A stretch of 64,000 nt of DNA from Vesta saturnalis. Taxonomy: Eukaryota > Arthropoda > Insecta > Coleoptera > Lampyridae. Positions 45,453 to 53,807 of this stretch are shown here, one piece after another. The DNA lies in the NCBI GenBank assembly GCA_036346205.1, contig JARFJB010000821.1, positions 4,527,722 through 4,591,721 on the forward strand, written 5' to 3'. The notes beneath the pieces are model-generated. The model was not told the DNA's origin, did no database searches, and saw only the letters and a list, made by a program, of their open reading frames with translations. Each line of letters opens with the position of its first letter. Position 1 is the first letter of the stretch. A program made the position numbers and the translations under genes.

Positions 45453-46323
45453 CTAAGAGCTGCATCCTTTTATACAAACTATATAACTAATACAAGTAAT
45501 TTGAGAATTAACAACATCATCCTTATTGATCCATGATCTTTCATCCAATACCCACCACTTTACTAATAACTTATTATACTTGGAGCGAAGCACTTTTTCT
45601 ATTAGATACACATCAGGATACTTTGTTTTCTGTAATTCATGTTCATAGAACCTTCCCAGTACAGGTTTTCCCTTCATGTCTTCCAGCATGTACGTAGTGG
45701 GGTTAGTAATGCGAACTTTCACAATCTTAAATAGTTCACTAGACCAATTAGGTGTATCCCTTGGCGAAAATACTTTTAAATTTACTGATTCGTACTATGC
45801 CATCCACAGAATATCGATTCCTATCGAATATCTTTATGTGAGTGTAAGCCTCTAGCTTTGTATGATTACCGACATCTTTGGGCCTCATTCCGATAGTTCT
45901 ATGCTTACAATTGTTATAATACATGGTTATGGTATCAATTGTATCAATCCATTTGTGTTTACCTTGTAAGCTGAATGACTTATATAGAGGAACCTTAATG
46001 GTTCTGACAACACGTTCGGCAATTGCAGCCTTCTCTGTACTATAGGTGGAGTAATGATTGACTCCATAACGCTGCAATAGTTTAGTAAAATGCTCATTGC
46101 AGAATTCTTTTCCTGCATCTGTCTGCAAATTGGTAGGTTTCCGTCCTTTTTTGAAGATTGTTTGCATGGTCTTGGTAACTTCTTGACCTGTTGTCGTTTT
46201 TAACCCTTTAGACCATAAGTATTTCGAAAAACAGTCGATAACCACTAATATATACTTGTAGCCCTTATTTTGTTTGGCATATGTGTTAAATTCAGCCAAA
46301 TCTACTTGCCAAAGGTCATTTAA
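45453..46323 (-). pseudogene. Polinton 2 integrase with C-terminal chromodomain (5' truncated)
   Basis: The rve core reads NDLWQVDLAEFNTYAKQN (first Asp in QVDL), ILVVIDCFSKYLWSKGL, NLQTDAGKEFCN (second Asp) and AAIAERVVRTIKVPLY (Glu), with 33 residues between second Asp and Glu by my count. A frameshift near 45740 leads into the C-terminal part: VRITNPTTYMLED, VLGRFYEHELQKT, then a chromodomain, YLIEKVLRSKYNKLLVKWW and WINKDDV. Chromodomain integrases may be guided to methylated histones. The N-terminal zinc-binding domain is missing: the frame enters directly from a TAA that ends the fibre-like gene. It ends at 45453. Confidence 0.88.
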
Positions 46324-46740
46324 TTATTGTGCGCCTACGTTTAAAATTTTTTCGCGCAAGTTTATGCAATTCGTTAACGAGTTGTAATTTGGACATGGTA
46401 CTAATTTATCCACAATTTCTTTAAGTCGATATAGTTTTTGCTCCAACACTAGATAAGCGTTAGAGTTTCCTTTAAAAGCTTTCTGAACTGCTTGTAGACA
46501 AAAATCAAGATATCTTTTACTTATAGCATCACCATCTTCTTCCGAGTCCGCCAACTGTGTCAGACGGTTTCCATCCAAATTGAATCTTGTTGATAAATAG
46601 TATTGCTTAGTGATGGCATCTCGAGGATCTATGGGACTGGAAACACTCCTGAGTCTCCTACTCTCGATATCAAATTGATTATCATCAATCAGTTTAATTT
46701 CTTGAAATGATACTGGACATGTGAACGTCCAAATTTGTCA
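46324..46740 (-). CDS. Fibre- or collar-like protein with DAI-K-Y repeats
   Basis: The frame contains two copies of a motif: RRLRSVSSPIDPRDAITKQYY and, 24 residues on, NRLTQLADSEEDGDAISKRYL. This 'RL..V..P.D..DA.(T/S)K.Y' pattern is the one seen in phage tail-fibre and collar proteins. A helical C-terminal part follows (VLEQKLYRLKEIVDKL). It ends in TAA at 46324. No ATG lies at a sensible start; a TGA precedes QIWTFTCP, so the 5' end may be lost or spliced. About 138 residues. The integrase core follows in the same frame after the stop, which looks like a deletion fusion. A role in host attachment is only a guess. Confidence 0.5.
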
Positions 46741-46790
46741 AGGGTTCTTTTAGTTATATGTCGACATCAATGCATTCTCATTTATACTGT

Positions 46791-47891
46791 TTAAAAACGG
46801 CTGTTTGATTTTTCAATGTACCCATCCTCATACAGTTCTTCTACAATTGATATTATGTCATTCACGACACCTGTATTCCCTGCCAATTTTTCTACCCACA
46901 ATACCTCTAGATCACGAATTAGTTCATGTACATCATTCCAATATTTATATTCAATCAGCCTGTTTGTTAATTTCATAAAAAACATAGCTCCACCTCCCTT
47001 GGCCGTGGATGATGATGATGATAGCAAAGGTTTGATTATTTGCGTATACTTTTTCCCTCGAATTTGCTCATTTACGTCATAATCTCGCCTTGCAACATTC
47101 GTAACTTCTAAAATACGTTTATAATTCTTTCTATCCTTTAAATTTACTAGATTTAAATTGGGTTCATTCATAATAAGCAGATCATATAAACCTGGAGTCC
47201 CTTTATACGTGACACCTTTAATAATAATATCATTTCTTTTAATTGTAACGGGAGTATTACCAATTGCTCATTTGTCAGTTTTGGTATCATAGTGGACTCC
47301 ATAAGTATGATCAATAACACCTTCATGATCTCTCATAATAGGTTCAACGTATATACGAGGTAATTCGTGATACTGCTCGAGAAATTCTTCTGAGATAGGT
47401 TAATTACGGGTAGTAGAATCATCTCTGACATTAAGAGGTTCTTCTTCTTCCTCCTCAATATTAATCTCTCCTAAAACAGATGTATCTAAGAAATATGATG
47501 TACGAAGACCTGGAGGAGGATTTGTTTAAAAAAACGGAAGCTGAGCTAGTGGGCTAGTAGCACCCTTTCTTGAATCACCTAATAGAGTGAAGCCTGGAGT
47601 CCGTTGAACTTGAGCCAGCGGGCTAGTGGAGGTAATAGCGTGCTTTCTCGGAAATATGAGTAGGAGTGGTTTTTTGGGTTTAACGCTAATGGGCTCCTTT
47701 TTAGATGGTTTTTTATATGGATTGATTTTATTTACTATTTTATTTAGAGGTTCTATTAGGGGTTTATAAGTATTTTCAAATGTTCTTTCATTATTATCAA
47801 TCCGAGCAGTTTTAATACTGTTATACTTCTGCTGTATTATTTTGCGAGCCTGAATAATTTTTTTCTTTAACATCATTTCCTTGTTATCCAT
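46791..47891 (-). pseudogene. Conserved Polinton protein of unknown function (about 366 codons, three in-frame stops)
   Basis: One uninterrupted reading frame from ATG 47891 to TAG 46791, broken only by TAA (47526-47528), TAA (near 47400) and TGA (near 47270). The N-terminal part is helical and basic (MLKKKIIQARKIIQQKYNSI, then ENTYKPLIEPLNKIV). The middle is acidic (INIEEEEEE). The C-terminal domain reads NDIIIKGVTYKGTPGLYDLL, NYKRILEVTNVARRDYD and RGKKYTQIIKPLL. I recall this KG..Y.GTPGLW.LL / ILL.TNA / KY..II pattern from many arthropod Polinton-linked hypothetical proteins (a DUF8207-like domain), function unknown. Absence of any frameshift in 1.1 kb is odd beside its neighbours. Confidence 0.65.
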
Positions 47892-48010
47892 TATAGCAAA
47901 GCGGGTTTACTGAACAGATACCGGTCTACCTCGAACAAACAGCTGTTTACATAAACAGATAGCTGTTACTACCTAAACAGATCAGTACCTACTAAACTAC
48001 TGTAAGCAGT

Positions 48011-48725
48011 TTAAGGTATTATATGTTCATCAAATCTTTTCCTATAGCGACCATTATTAACTTCAGCATCCTTGTTTATGACCATGAAACCAAACGGATC
48101 TACCCAGCACTTTGAATACATGTCCGGAAATAATTTCATGCTTATAGCGGGACTTATATAATCCTCATACACATGTTTTAGGTTTAATTCATCTTGCTCA
48201 AATAATATAATTAGATTCGCATTGTCACGAATTAATTGCTTTGGAATTTTACTGTAAGTTTGACCCAAATAGAAACAGTCAATATCGTTATGCCTACCCA
48301 TAGAAAAATAAGCCCTTATGTTATTTTGCTTTTCACAAGTGATACCATCGAAGATAAAAATAGAGTTTGATTTTGCATATTTAGGCTCAATCACATCTTG
48401 ATTATCACTGAAGGTAAAGTAACCTATGTCCCTCAATGGTAAGTTAGATTTCCTGTAAAAGTTTGTACTTGTTTTGATTCAATGACTTAGAGTATACATA
48501 TACATGTTTAAATTTCAAGTCATTTTTCTCGATAATCAATCTGATCATTGCGTTTGTTTTACCACAATTGGAGGGGCCAGATATAATACAACGTAAACTA
48601 TTAGGAAGTAAATCACCATGTTTTGAAGTAATAGACTTTTCATCAAAGTCATGATTTTGAATTGAGAGTTTTTGTTTTTGAGCAACTACTTTCATCGTTA
48701 GTGGATGAAATAAAACTAAACGCAT
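48011..48725 (-). pseudogene. Packaging ATPase of Polinton 2 (FtsK/HerA, A32-like)
   Basis: ATG 48725 begins MRLVLFHPLTMKVVAQ. Walker A is CIISGPSNCGKTNAM (intact GxxxxGKT); HVYVYSKSLNQNKYKLLQ follows. A frameshift near 48445 leads into GYFTFSDNQDVI, Walker B NSIFIFDGI, YFSMGRHNDIDCFYLGQTY and the arginine-finger region RDNANLIILFEQDE, ending with RYRKRFDEHIIP and TAA 48011. About 237 codons is normal for this family, which drives DNA into capsids. The single frameshift is the only visible defect. It lies between the GTPGL-type gene and the capsid gene. Confidence 0.9.
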
Positions 48726-48768
48726 AATTACAACATTTTTATTTATATACTAGGCTATACTACAATAA

Positions 48769-49985
48769 CTATAACTTTTTCACTTCCCCAGTGAGTGGGC
48801 TGTACTGCACAATAGCGTCATGGAGAATGAGACCATAGACAACAATTCCATTATCGAAAGGTGTTAGAGATTCCATTTCCAATTTGATGTCTATTGTTAA
48901 GTTTTTTAAGGATTCATTTTGTTTAGAGCAGTCTATTACAAATACTAGACATGATTTGAATTCGGAATAGTTGAATAGTGCATCTTTATCATCTTCACCA
49001 CAGTAATCACATCGAAATTTCAAAAAATTGCGATAGGTATTTATGTATTGGTTAGCACTGAAGTCCAAATGCATTGCTTCATATGGATATTACTCAGAAT
49101 TCACATGTACTTTAAGATTTCTGATGTTAGTGTGATCAAAAATTCCGGCCCTTGCTGACTTTGTGTACCTTTTACCTTATTGGAATGCAACAATTATCCA
49201 ACGTGGTTTTTCCAGTTGCGTTGATGTTTTTATTGGCCATATGTCTGAGGTTGCCTGTTTTAGAGAAGGTAATTCATATAACTCCCATTGACGAAATGGA
49301 ACAGTAATAATAGAATTTTTATTGATTCCTTAAAACAAGTTAAGTTTCGCAGCATCACTAAGTGTTAAGTGTGGTACTTTCCATTGAATTTTATTTAAGG
49401 TTATTGCGAAACCTCACCATAATAACAGTTTGTATCGCTTCTAGATCGAATTAAAACTAACTCTTGGCGCATATTCACGGTTACCTGACGATAATCCTCC
49501 ATTATTCCAAATATGTGGTTCAATGATATACATACTGTAAAAGATTTTTCTCCATTTTGCTCATCGAATTCTACTTGTAATGGTTCTTCATTCATTGGTG
49601 ACCATCCCAAATGGCTTAGTGCTTTACTTTTGCTTGCCGTATAAGAAATATATCTCCTAAGCGTAGATGTTATACCTAGATTTCTACAAACATCCACTCT
49701 CTGACCACCTAACTCATAACGAATTTCTTCGAAAAGAAAGTTCGGGAAATTGTTGGTTAAGCTGCATGCTTTTCTTTCATCTTCTTGATTGAGCTCAAGT
49801 TTATCTTCTATGTACAGAAAACTATCATAAGTAGCCGTAATTAGATCTTGACTTTGAATTAAGATGCGTATTTCTTCGGAAGGCCCATATTTAAAAGATC
49901 CATATAGAAGACAAGTGTGAATACCTGATTTAATTATAGTATCATCAAAATGTACTATTTGAAAGACGTTTAACGATTCTGCCAT
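48769..49985 (-). pseudogene. Major capsid protein of Polinton 2 (double jelly-roll)
   Basis: ATG 49985 starts MAESLNVFQIVHFDDTI. The first 194 codons are open and hold FPNFLFEEIRYELGGQRVD, LGITSTLRRYISYT and RQELVLIRSRSDTN. After a stop and frameshift near 49401 the rest reads PFRQWELYELPSLKQ, STQLEKPRWIIVAF, and, from 49074 to TAA 48769, HLDFSANQYINTYRNFLKF, CLVFVIDCSKQNESLK and YSPLTGEVKKL. These are the signature strands of the commonest arthropod Polinton capsid protein (EL.G...D......G.TST; CS+QNES; EY.PLT). About 405 codons. It would form the shell with the penton encoded just upstream. At least three breaks. Confidence 0.88.
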
Positions 49986-50148
49986 TGTGGTTGAGAACCT
50001 TTAAACGAATTGACGTTAAAAAGTATTTCTCTGCAGATGTTAACCGCAATGAAGGTTGATGACTAATTAATGACATACTGTAGGGATGATGTCTTTTATA
50101 TGAATTTTTGAAAGATGGAATTGGTCCTGGATTAATTCTCAGACCCAT
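49945..50148 (-). CDS. Small ORF overlapping penton and capsid genes (67 aa)
   Basis: ATG 50148 begins MGLRINPGPIPSFKN inside the last codons of the penton gene in another frame. The frame continues to TTSAEKYFL-type residues (LTSAEKYFLTSIRLKVLNH) and ends at 49945 after passing the capsid ATG. From memory, short proteins with an L...N..FL.S.G.KV ending lie at this place in related Polintons. Retention of the open frame and of both overlaps suggests it was a real gene. Function unknown. Confidence 0.45.
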   Translation of the reverse strand: MGLRINPGPIPSFKNSYKRHHPYSMSLISHQPSLRLTSAEKYFLTSIRLKVLNHNGRIVKRLSNSTF

Positions 50149-50844
50149 GTTCTTTTAGTTCTAAGCGTACTGTGAATTGTGCACTTTCACCAAAGTCTAT
50201 TCATTCACCTTTTTGATTAGTGAAATTAATTGTTATATTACTAATGTCAGTGTTTACTTCTAAATATTCAGTATTGCTTGGAGTTTTATCTAGACGATAA
50301 CTTGGTGGAACTGAAACATCAATCTCATATAATACATATAATAATATAATAGCAGGTTTCCCGTTTCGATAAGATCCCTTTATAATGTTGCACTCTACGT
50401 GTAGAGTAGTGTGTTTAAGTATTTGGATGTCTAACGCGGATGTATGTAAAATATTCGGTTCTATTATTTTAGACTCAAACCCTAGCATGCGACCAATGCT
50501 ATCTTCTTTAGTAAAATGGATCTCAAATGAAATGTTTATTTCACATTTCAGTGTATTGTTGTTTGCTCTAGTGATAAACTTTTCTGTGGGTATTTCAGAT
50601 TTTAGATGATCGTTAATTTCATCTAACTCATATGCACCGTTTGGAATATTAATCACTTGCAAATGAGATGGAATTGTTCTAAAATAAAATCTATCGTTGC
50701 CTGTATAAATGTTTCTAATGCTGTTGCAGCCGTAAAATCCAACCAATCCAATAACGTATTTCTTCCCAAATCTAGCTCTATCGGTGGATAGAAGTTGTAG
50801 CTAGCTGTGTTACCAACACCTTCTAACCTGAATGTTATTGACAT
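50132..50844 (-). pseudogene. Minor capsid (penton-type) protein of Polinton 2
   Basis: ATG 50844 begins MSITFRLEGVGNTASYNFYP; a frameshift near 50745 leads into MVGFYGCNSIRNIYTGNDRF, VINIPNGAYELDEINDHL, NNNTLKCEINISFEI, DSIGRMLGFESKII, HVECNIIKGSYRNG and SVPPSYRLDKTPSNTEYL. One in-frame TGA near 50201 interrupts the end, which continues as IDFGESAQFTVRLELKEH to TAA 50132. About 237 codons. The SIG.LLGF, ECNI..GSYRNG and VPPGY..ie.PS strings are typical of the Polinton single jelly-roll penton protein occupying capsid vertices. Confidence 0.87.
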
Positions 50845-50871
50845 AACTGAGAAAATTTGGTGTTGTGCTGA

Positions 50872-51183
50872 TTATTTATATAAAAATTGTCCGCAAATAA
50901 TTGTATTAAACTCTTGATCTTGGTTATAATTATAATATATTTTACACCCCCGAAAGTAGTTAATCACTTCGATTGGTGGTCGAATATTACCGAAACTATC
51001 GTAATACCATACCTTTTTACCATGCTTTTCGTAGCAAACCCAATGTGTACCTGGTTCACTTTGGCTATCTAAGTTAATAATTCCAGATTCATTTTTCCGT
51101 GGTAATTTAGGCATGCTATCTCTCGTAAAAATATCCCTAAAGTAGGGTACATTTTTGGTGTATTTCTTTAAATCAATATCCAT
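50872..51183 (-). pseudogene. Adenovirus/Ulp1-like maturation protease of Polinton 2
   Basis: ATG 51183 reads MDIDLKKYTKNVPYFRDIF. Catalytic elements are visible: GTHWVCYEK (His), VWYYDSFGNIRPP (Asp), and TIICGQF (Cys). Only 103 residues remain and the stop comes five residues after the Cys region, so the C-terminal helix normally following CG(H/Q) is missing: either a truncation or a frame change near 50880. In the intact virus-like programme it would cleave capsid precursors. The gene lies 28 bases upstream of the penton ATG. Confidence 0.85.
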
Positions 51184-51560
51184 TAACGGTCTTTCGGGTA
51201 ATCTATTCAGTTTTTTGGAAACGGTTTTAAGTATAATGTACCACCAACAGATTTGTTTGGTTTTAGATTCTTATTCACGGAGCCTATAACGATCGATTAC
51301 ATCATGCGATTATGGCGCGATGTCTCTTCTTGCAATTTTTTAGGATTTTTAACATCATTGACTGCTTTAGCAATTCATGATGCACCGCAGCTAAAGCACC
51401 GATTGCTGATAATCCTGCGAATAACGGAATAAGAAATGGTAAAAACTCTCCTTGTTTAGGTAGGGGAATTACTCTAGGAACTTTAATGTTTTTCTTTCCT
51501 CCTAACCTTTTTACCACACGTTTTGCCGTTGAAAGCGCTGATTTTATTGTGTCTGAAATT
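51184..51560 (-). pseudogene. Small hydrophobic Polinton 2 protein (PLPKQG / LLP-type)
   Basis: The frame reads VVKRLGGKKNIKVPRVIPLP, then a hydrophobic segment EFLPFLIPLFAGLSAIGALA; after a frameshift the end is LQEETSRHNRMM with TAA at 51297. A further GGTLYLKPF fragment lies at 51245-51225. This combination (K+PR.IP.PK.GG.LP, a hydrophobic glycine-rich helix, E...RHNR.M, and LYLKP) is one I recall from small proteins between the protease and the PLA2-like gene in arthropod Polintons. A membrane-active virion component is plausible. The start is uncertain. Confidence 0.5.
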
Positions 51561-52012
51561 TCAGTTCGGTATAATTTTTTTAACTATTGTTTTTCGTAAA
51601 TGCAATAAATTTCCGCCATTGCATTTTTTCTTTTTCTTCAGATTATATCGACGTTTACACCTCATTCCTAATTTTCTCTTTGCTTTTATGGCGGCACTGA
51701 CTGCTAAAGCTGCAGTTTGTTCACCTAATGTTGCGTCTGATGATTTAAAGCGTTCCCAAGCTTTTTTTGTAACATTTTATCCGCTTCATGTCTACTATCT
51801 AAATTTTTGTACTCTCTGTAACTGATATTGTGAAATTTGCACTGAGCATCTAATTGATTAATACCTGGGTCATCACGTGCGAGACGTTTTTCTAGGTTTG
51901 TACCAGGACCGCAATACTGGTAACCAGGTAAATGCAATTCAAACGGAAGTTTGTTGATTAGTGCATTCACTGAACCACCACCACCTGCACTCTTTCGCTT
52001 CTTAACTAACAT
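51561..52012 (-). pseudogene. Phospholipase A2-like protein of Polinton 2
   Basis: ATG 52012 begins MLVKKRKSAGGGG. LPGYQYCGPGTNLEKRL provides the YCGPGT calcium-loop motif, and LDAQCKFHNISYREY matches the catalytic helix of parvovirus-type PLA2 domains (usual pattern HD.AY). Here the Asp after the active-site His is Asn. A frameshift near 51760 leads into SLGE-like DATLGEQTAALAVSAAIKAK and a Lys-rich tail (RYNLKKKKKCNGG) with TGA at 51561. About 150 codons. In parvoviruses such domains breach endosomal membranes; the same use here is inference, and the HN change questions activity. Confidence 0.75.
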
Positions 52013-52084
52013 TGTTTACCAGGATGGATAGAACGGGGTACTTATACCTAAATTGAGAAAAACAAATCATAGTTATTTCTTTAT

Positions 52085-52417
52085 TCAGTAAATGCTATAC
52101 ATTAAATAAGCAGGACAATAAAACAATATTTCCATTAAACATAAAGTGTTATGTGAATTAATAGTATACTTAGCATTTATAAAATCATTAATGTCTTTAT
52201 AAATGTCATCATCACCACCACGGAATTCTTTCTTACGAAAACGACGATAATCAACAACTTGTTGTATGAACTTTTCATAAAGACACACCAGATTGTAAGA
52301 TTCAAGAAATTCCAATCTATAGCTTATTATATCCTTTAAATTGAATAGTTCTTCCATACTATGTGAATTGAATGTGCAATAACAGCAGTTGTAGTTTTCT
52401 ATCATAACAGTTTTCAA
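52085..52417 (-). CDS. Polinton 2 small protein, unknown function (110 aa)
   Basis: An intact frame, Tyr-, Cys- and Asn-rich: MIENYNCCYCTFNSHSMEEL, YRRFRKKEFRGGDDDIYKD and CLMEILFYCPAYLM. The CCYC near the N-terminus could bind metal. No family recognised. It lies between the PLA2-like gene and another cysteine-containing small gene on the same strand. Confidence 0.4.
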   Translation of the reverse strand: MKTVMIENYNCCYCTFNSHSMEELFNLKDIISYRLEFLESYNLVCLYEKFIQQVVDYRRFRKKEFRGGDDDIYKDINDFINAKYTINSHNTLCLMEILFYCPAYLMYSIY

Positions 52418-52424
52418 AATTCTG

Positions 52425-52952
52425 TCATATTTTAATCAATTCCCAATTGTAATAAATACCAAGAATGCTAGATCGAGATTCATAATGTTGATCATAGATT
52501 ATACCTTCTTCTTCGTTTACATTTGACCAGTCAATTTTATTTTCAATTTCTTGGGATTGGATAAATTGTTATTCTACATATGAATGCCATCTTAGAAGCT
52601 CATTCCATTTCTTCATATCCAACATTACATTTTCGCTTTGATCACAGTTAGCACACCCCATACGCACTACTGGTGCAAGCTTGCGGTGCGTACTGTATCC
52701 AATTTCCATATGTTTTGCATGATGAGTATCGTTCGATAGTTTATAATAAATACAATCCATTAAGTATTCAATAGCTGCTTGTTTATACACTTCAGATAAA
52801 TCATATGGCTGCCTGTCAGTGTTAGAAGAATAACCTTCATCATGTTTCTCTTCATTTTTACTTCTATTACCACCATCACTATTTTGACAGCACCAACAAC
52901 ACAAGGTAAAATTGTTATTCATATTGTTATTGCAACTATGTGGGGTATCCAT
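52425..52952 (-). pseudogene. Polinton 2 Cys-rich small protein with one in-frame stop
   Basis: ATG 52952 begins MDTPHSCNNNMNNNF, followed by LCCWCCQNSDGG and, further on, YKQAAIEYLMDCIYYKLSND and GCANCDQSENVMLDMKKW. A TAA at about 52569 interrupts the frame, which then stays open through EIENKIDWSNVNEEEG and SSILGIYYNWELIK to TGA 52425, giving 175 residues. Paired Cys suggest a small metal-binding fold. No family recognised. It is the outermost long frame on the right side. Confidence 0.45.
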
Positions 52953-53162
52953 ATATAACGGTGAACTTTTGAGTTTGGATCGTTCCAGAAATTATGTTAT
53001 TGCTGCCTGCATTATAACTACTGTACTTGCTTGCAATTGCACTCGGACTAAACGGCTGTTTAAGAAATGATTTTAGTTAAATCATGTGGGTGGGGTTGTG
53101 GCACTATTATTAAAAACAAAATGTTATGTTTGTTGTTTTCTCTACTGCACCCAAACTACTCA

Positions 53163-53290
53163 TCCCTCGTGTTTAGCTGCGTTTTAAATCCTTCCATTCG
53201 ATTTTCTTCTTTCAAATATTCATAAAAGCGTTGAGGTAATATACATTTAAAATCATCCGTCACATGCACTATTAAAAAGTTTGCAATGGG
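53163..53290 (-). pseudogene. Possible small gene fragment near the right TIR
   Basis: An open minus frame of about 43 codons (APIANFLIVHVTDDFKC, LPQRFYEYLKEENRMEG) ends in TAG at 53163. The ILPQRF phrase and composition look coding, but there is no ATG in frame and a stop lies just upstream. It could be the 3' exon or degenerate end of another Polinton gene. Confidence 0.3.
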
Positions 53291-53500
53291 TGCTTTGGTT
53301 TAACCCTGCTAATTCCATGTTTAACAATTACAAGTTGTTAACTGACTGATCTCAACACACCTCGCTGTGGTTTACATCACAAAAATGTGTGCTTGACTTA
53401 AGTTTCTATGACAACATGTTTAAACTTGTTAAATACACACCTACTTTTAGTTTAGTAAATTATTTTACCTTGACTCAATTTAGTCAATACGAACACCATT

Positions 53501-53776
53501 TGACCTTGATCTACTTTTTAGCATAGACAACTCGCATTCTTCTTGTTTCCATTAATTGATTCTATTTTTATACTTCTAAGAAATGTCATACGATACCCCC
53601 ACAGGTCTTTGACCTTGACCATTCTATTTTTAGACTTCTAAGAATTATAATATGATGATGACATTGCAATTTCTATTTTTAGCAAGCTCCAAAAATTTAA
53701 ATTTCCCGCCAAAAGTTTGACCTTGAAGAGATCCAAAAGCTTACATTTCTCACCACCAGAGGACGAGTTACCTTGA
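53501..53776 (-). promoter_or_regulatory. Cluster of TCAAGGTCA motifs in the right TIR
   Basis: On the minus strand TCAAGGTCA is found at 53501-53509, 53610-53618 and 53718-53726, with the variant TCAAGGTAA at 53768-53776 and again just outside at about 53465. They mirror the left-end cluster. Confidence 0.55.
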
Positions 53777-53807
53777 ATTGGTCCAGAACCGACCCTTAAC
53801 CACTACT
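53535..53807 (-). repeat. Right terminal inverted repeat of Polinton 2
   Basis: Inverted partner of 38257-38572. The outer end on the minus strand reads AGTAGTGGTTAAGGGTCGG. The inner boundary is around TCTTCTTGTTTCCATTAA, after which similarity fades. Confidence 0.95.

Larger units (their letters stand above)
38257..53807. mobile_element. Polinton/Maverick 2 (nearly full-length, 15,551 bp, inactivated)
   Basis: Both ends start AGTA.TGGTTAAGGG.CGGTTCTGG and continue as inverted repeats of about 270-315 bases. Polintons typically begin with AG. Plus strand: DNA polymerase B and one small gene. Minus strand: integrase, fibre-like protein, a 366-codon unknown, packaging ATPase, major capsid protein, small overlapping gene, penton, protease, small hydrophobic protein, PLA2-like protein and two unknowns; on the left, a small gene with SUMO-interaction-like motif. 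Length and gene set match autonomous Polintons. No six-base target duplication is visible (AAATGT versus TACCGT). Most genes are broken by isolated frameshifts or stops, so this copy is dead but not very old. Confidence 0.95.
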
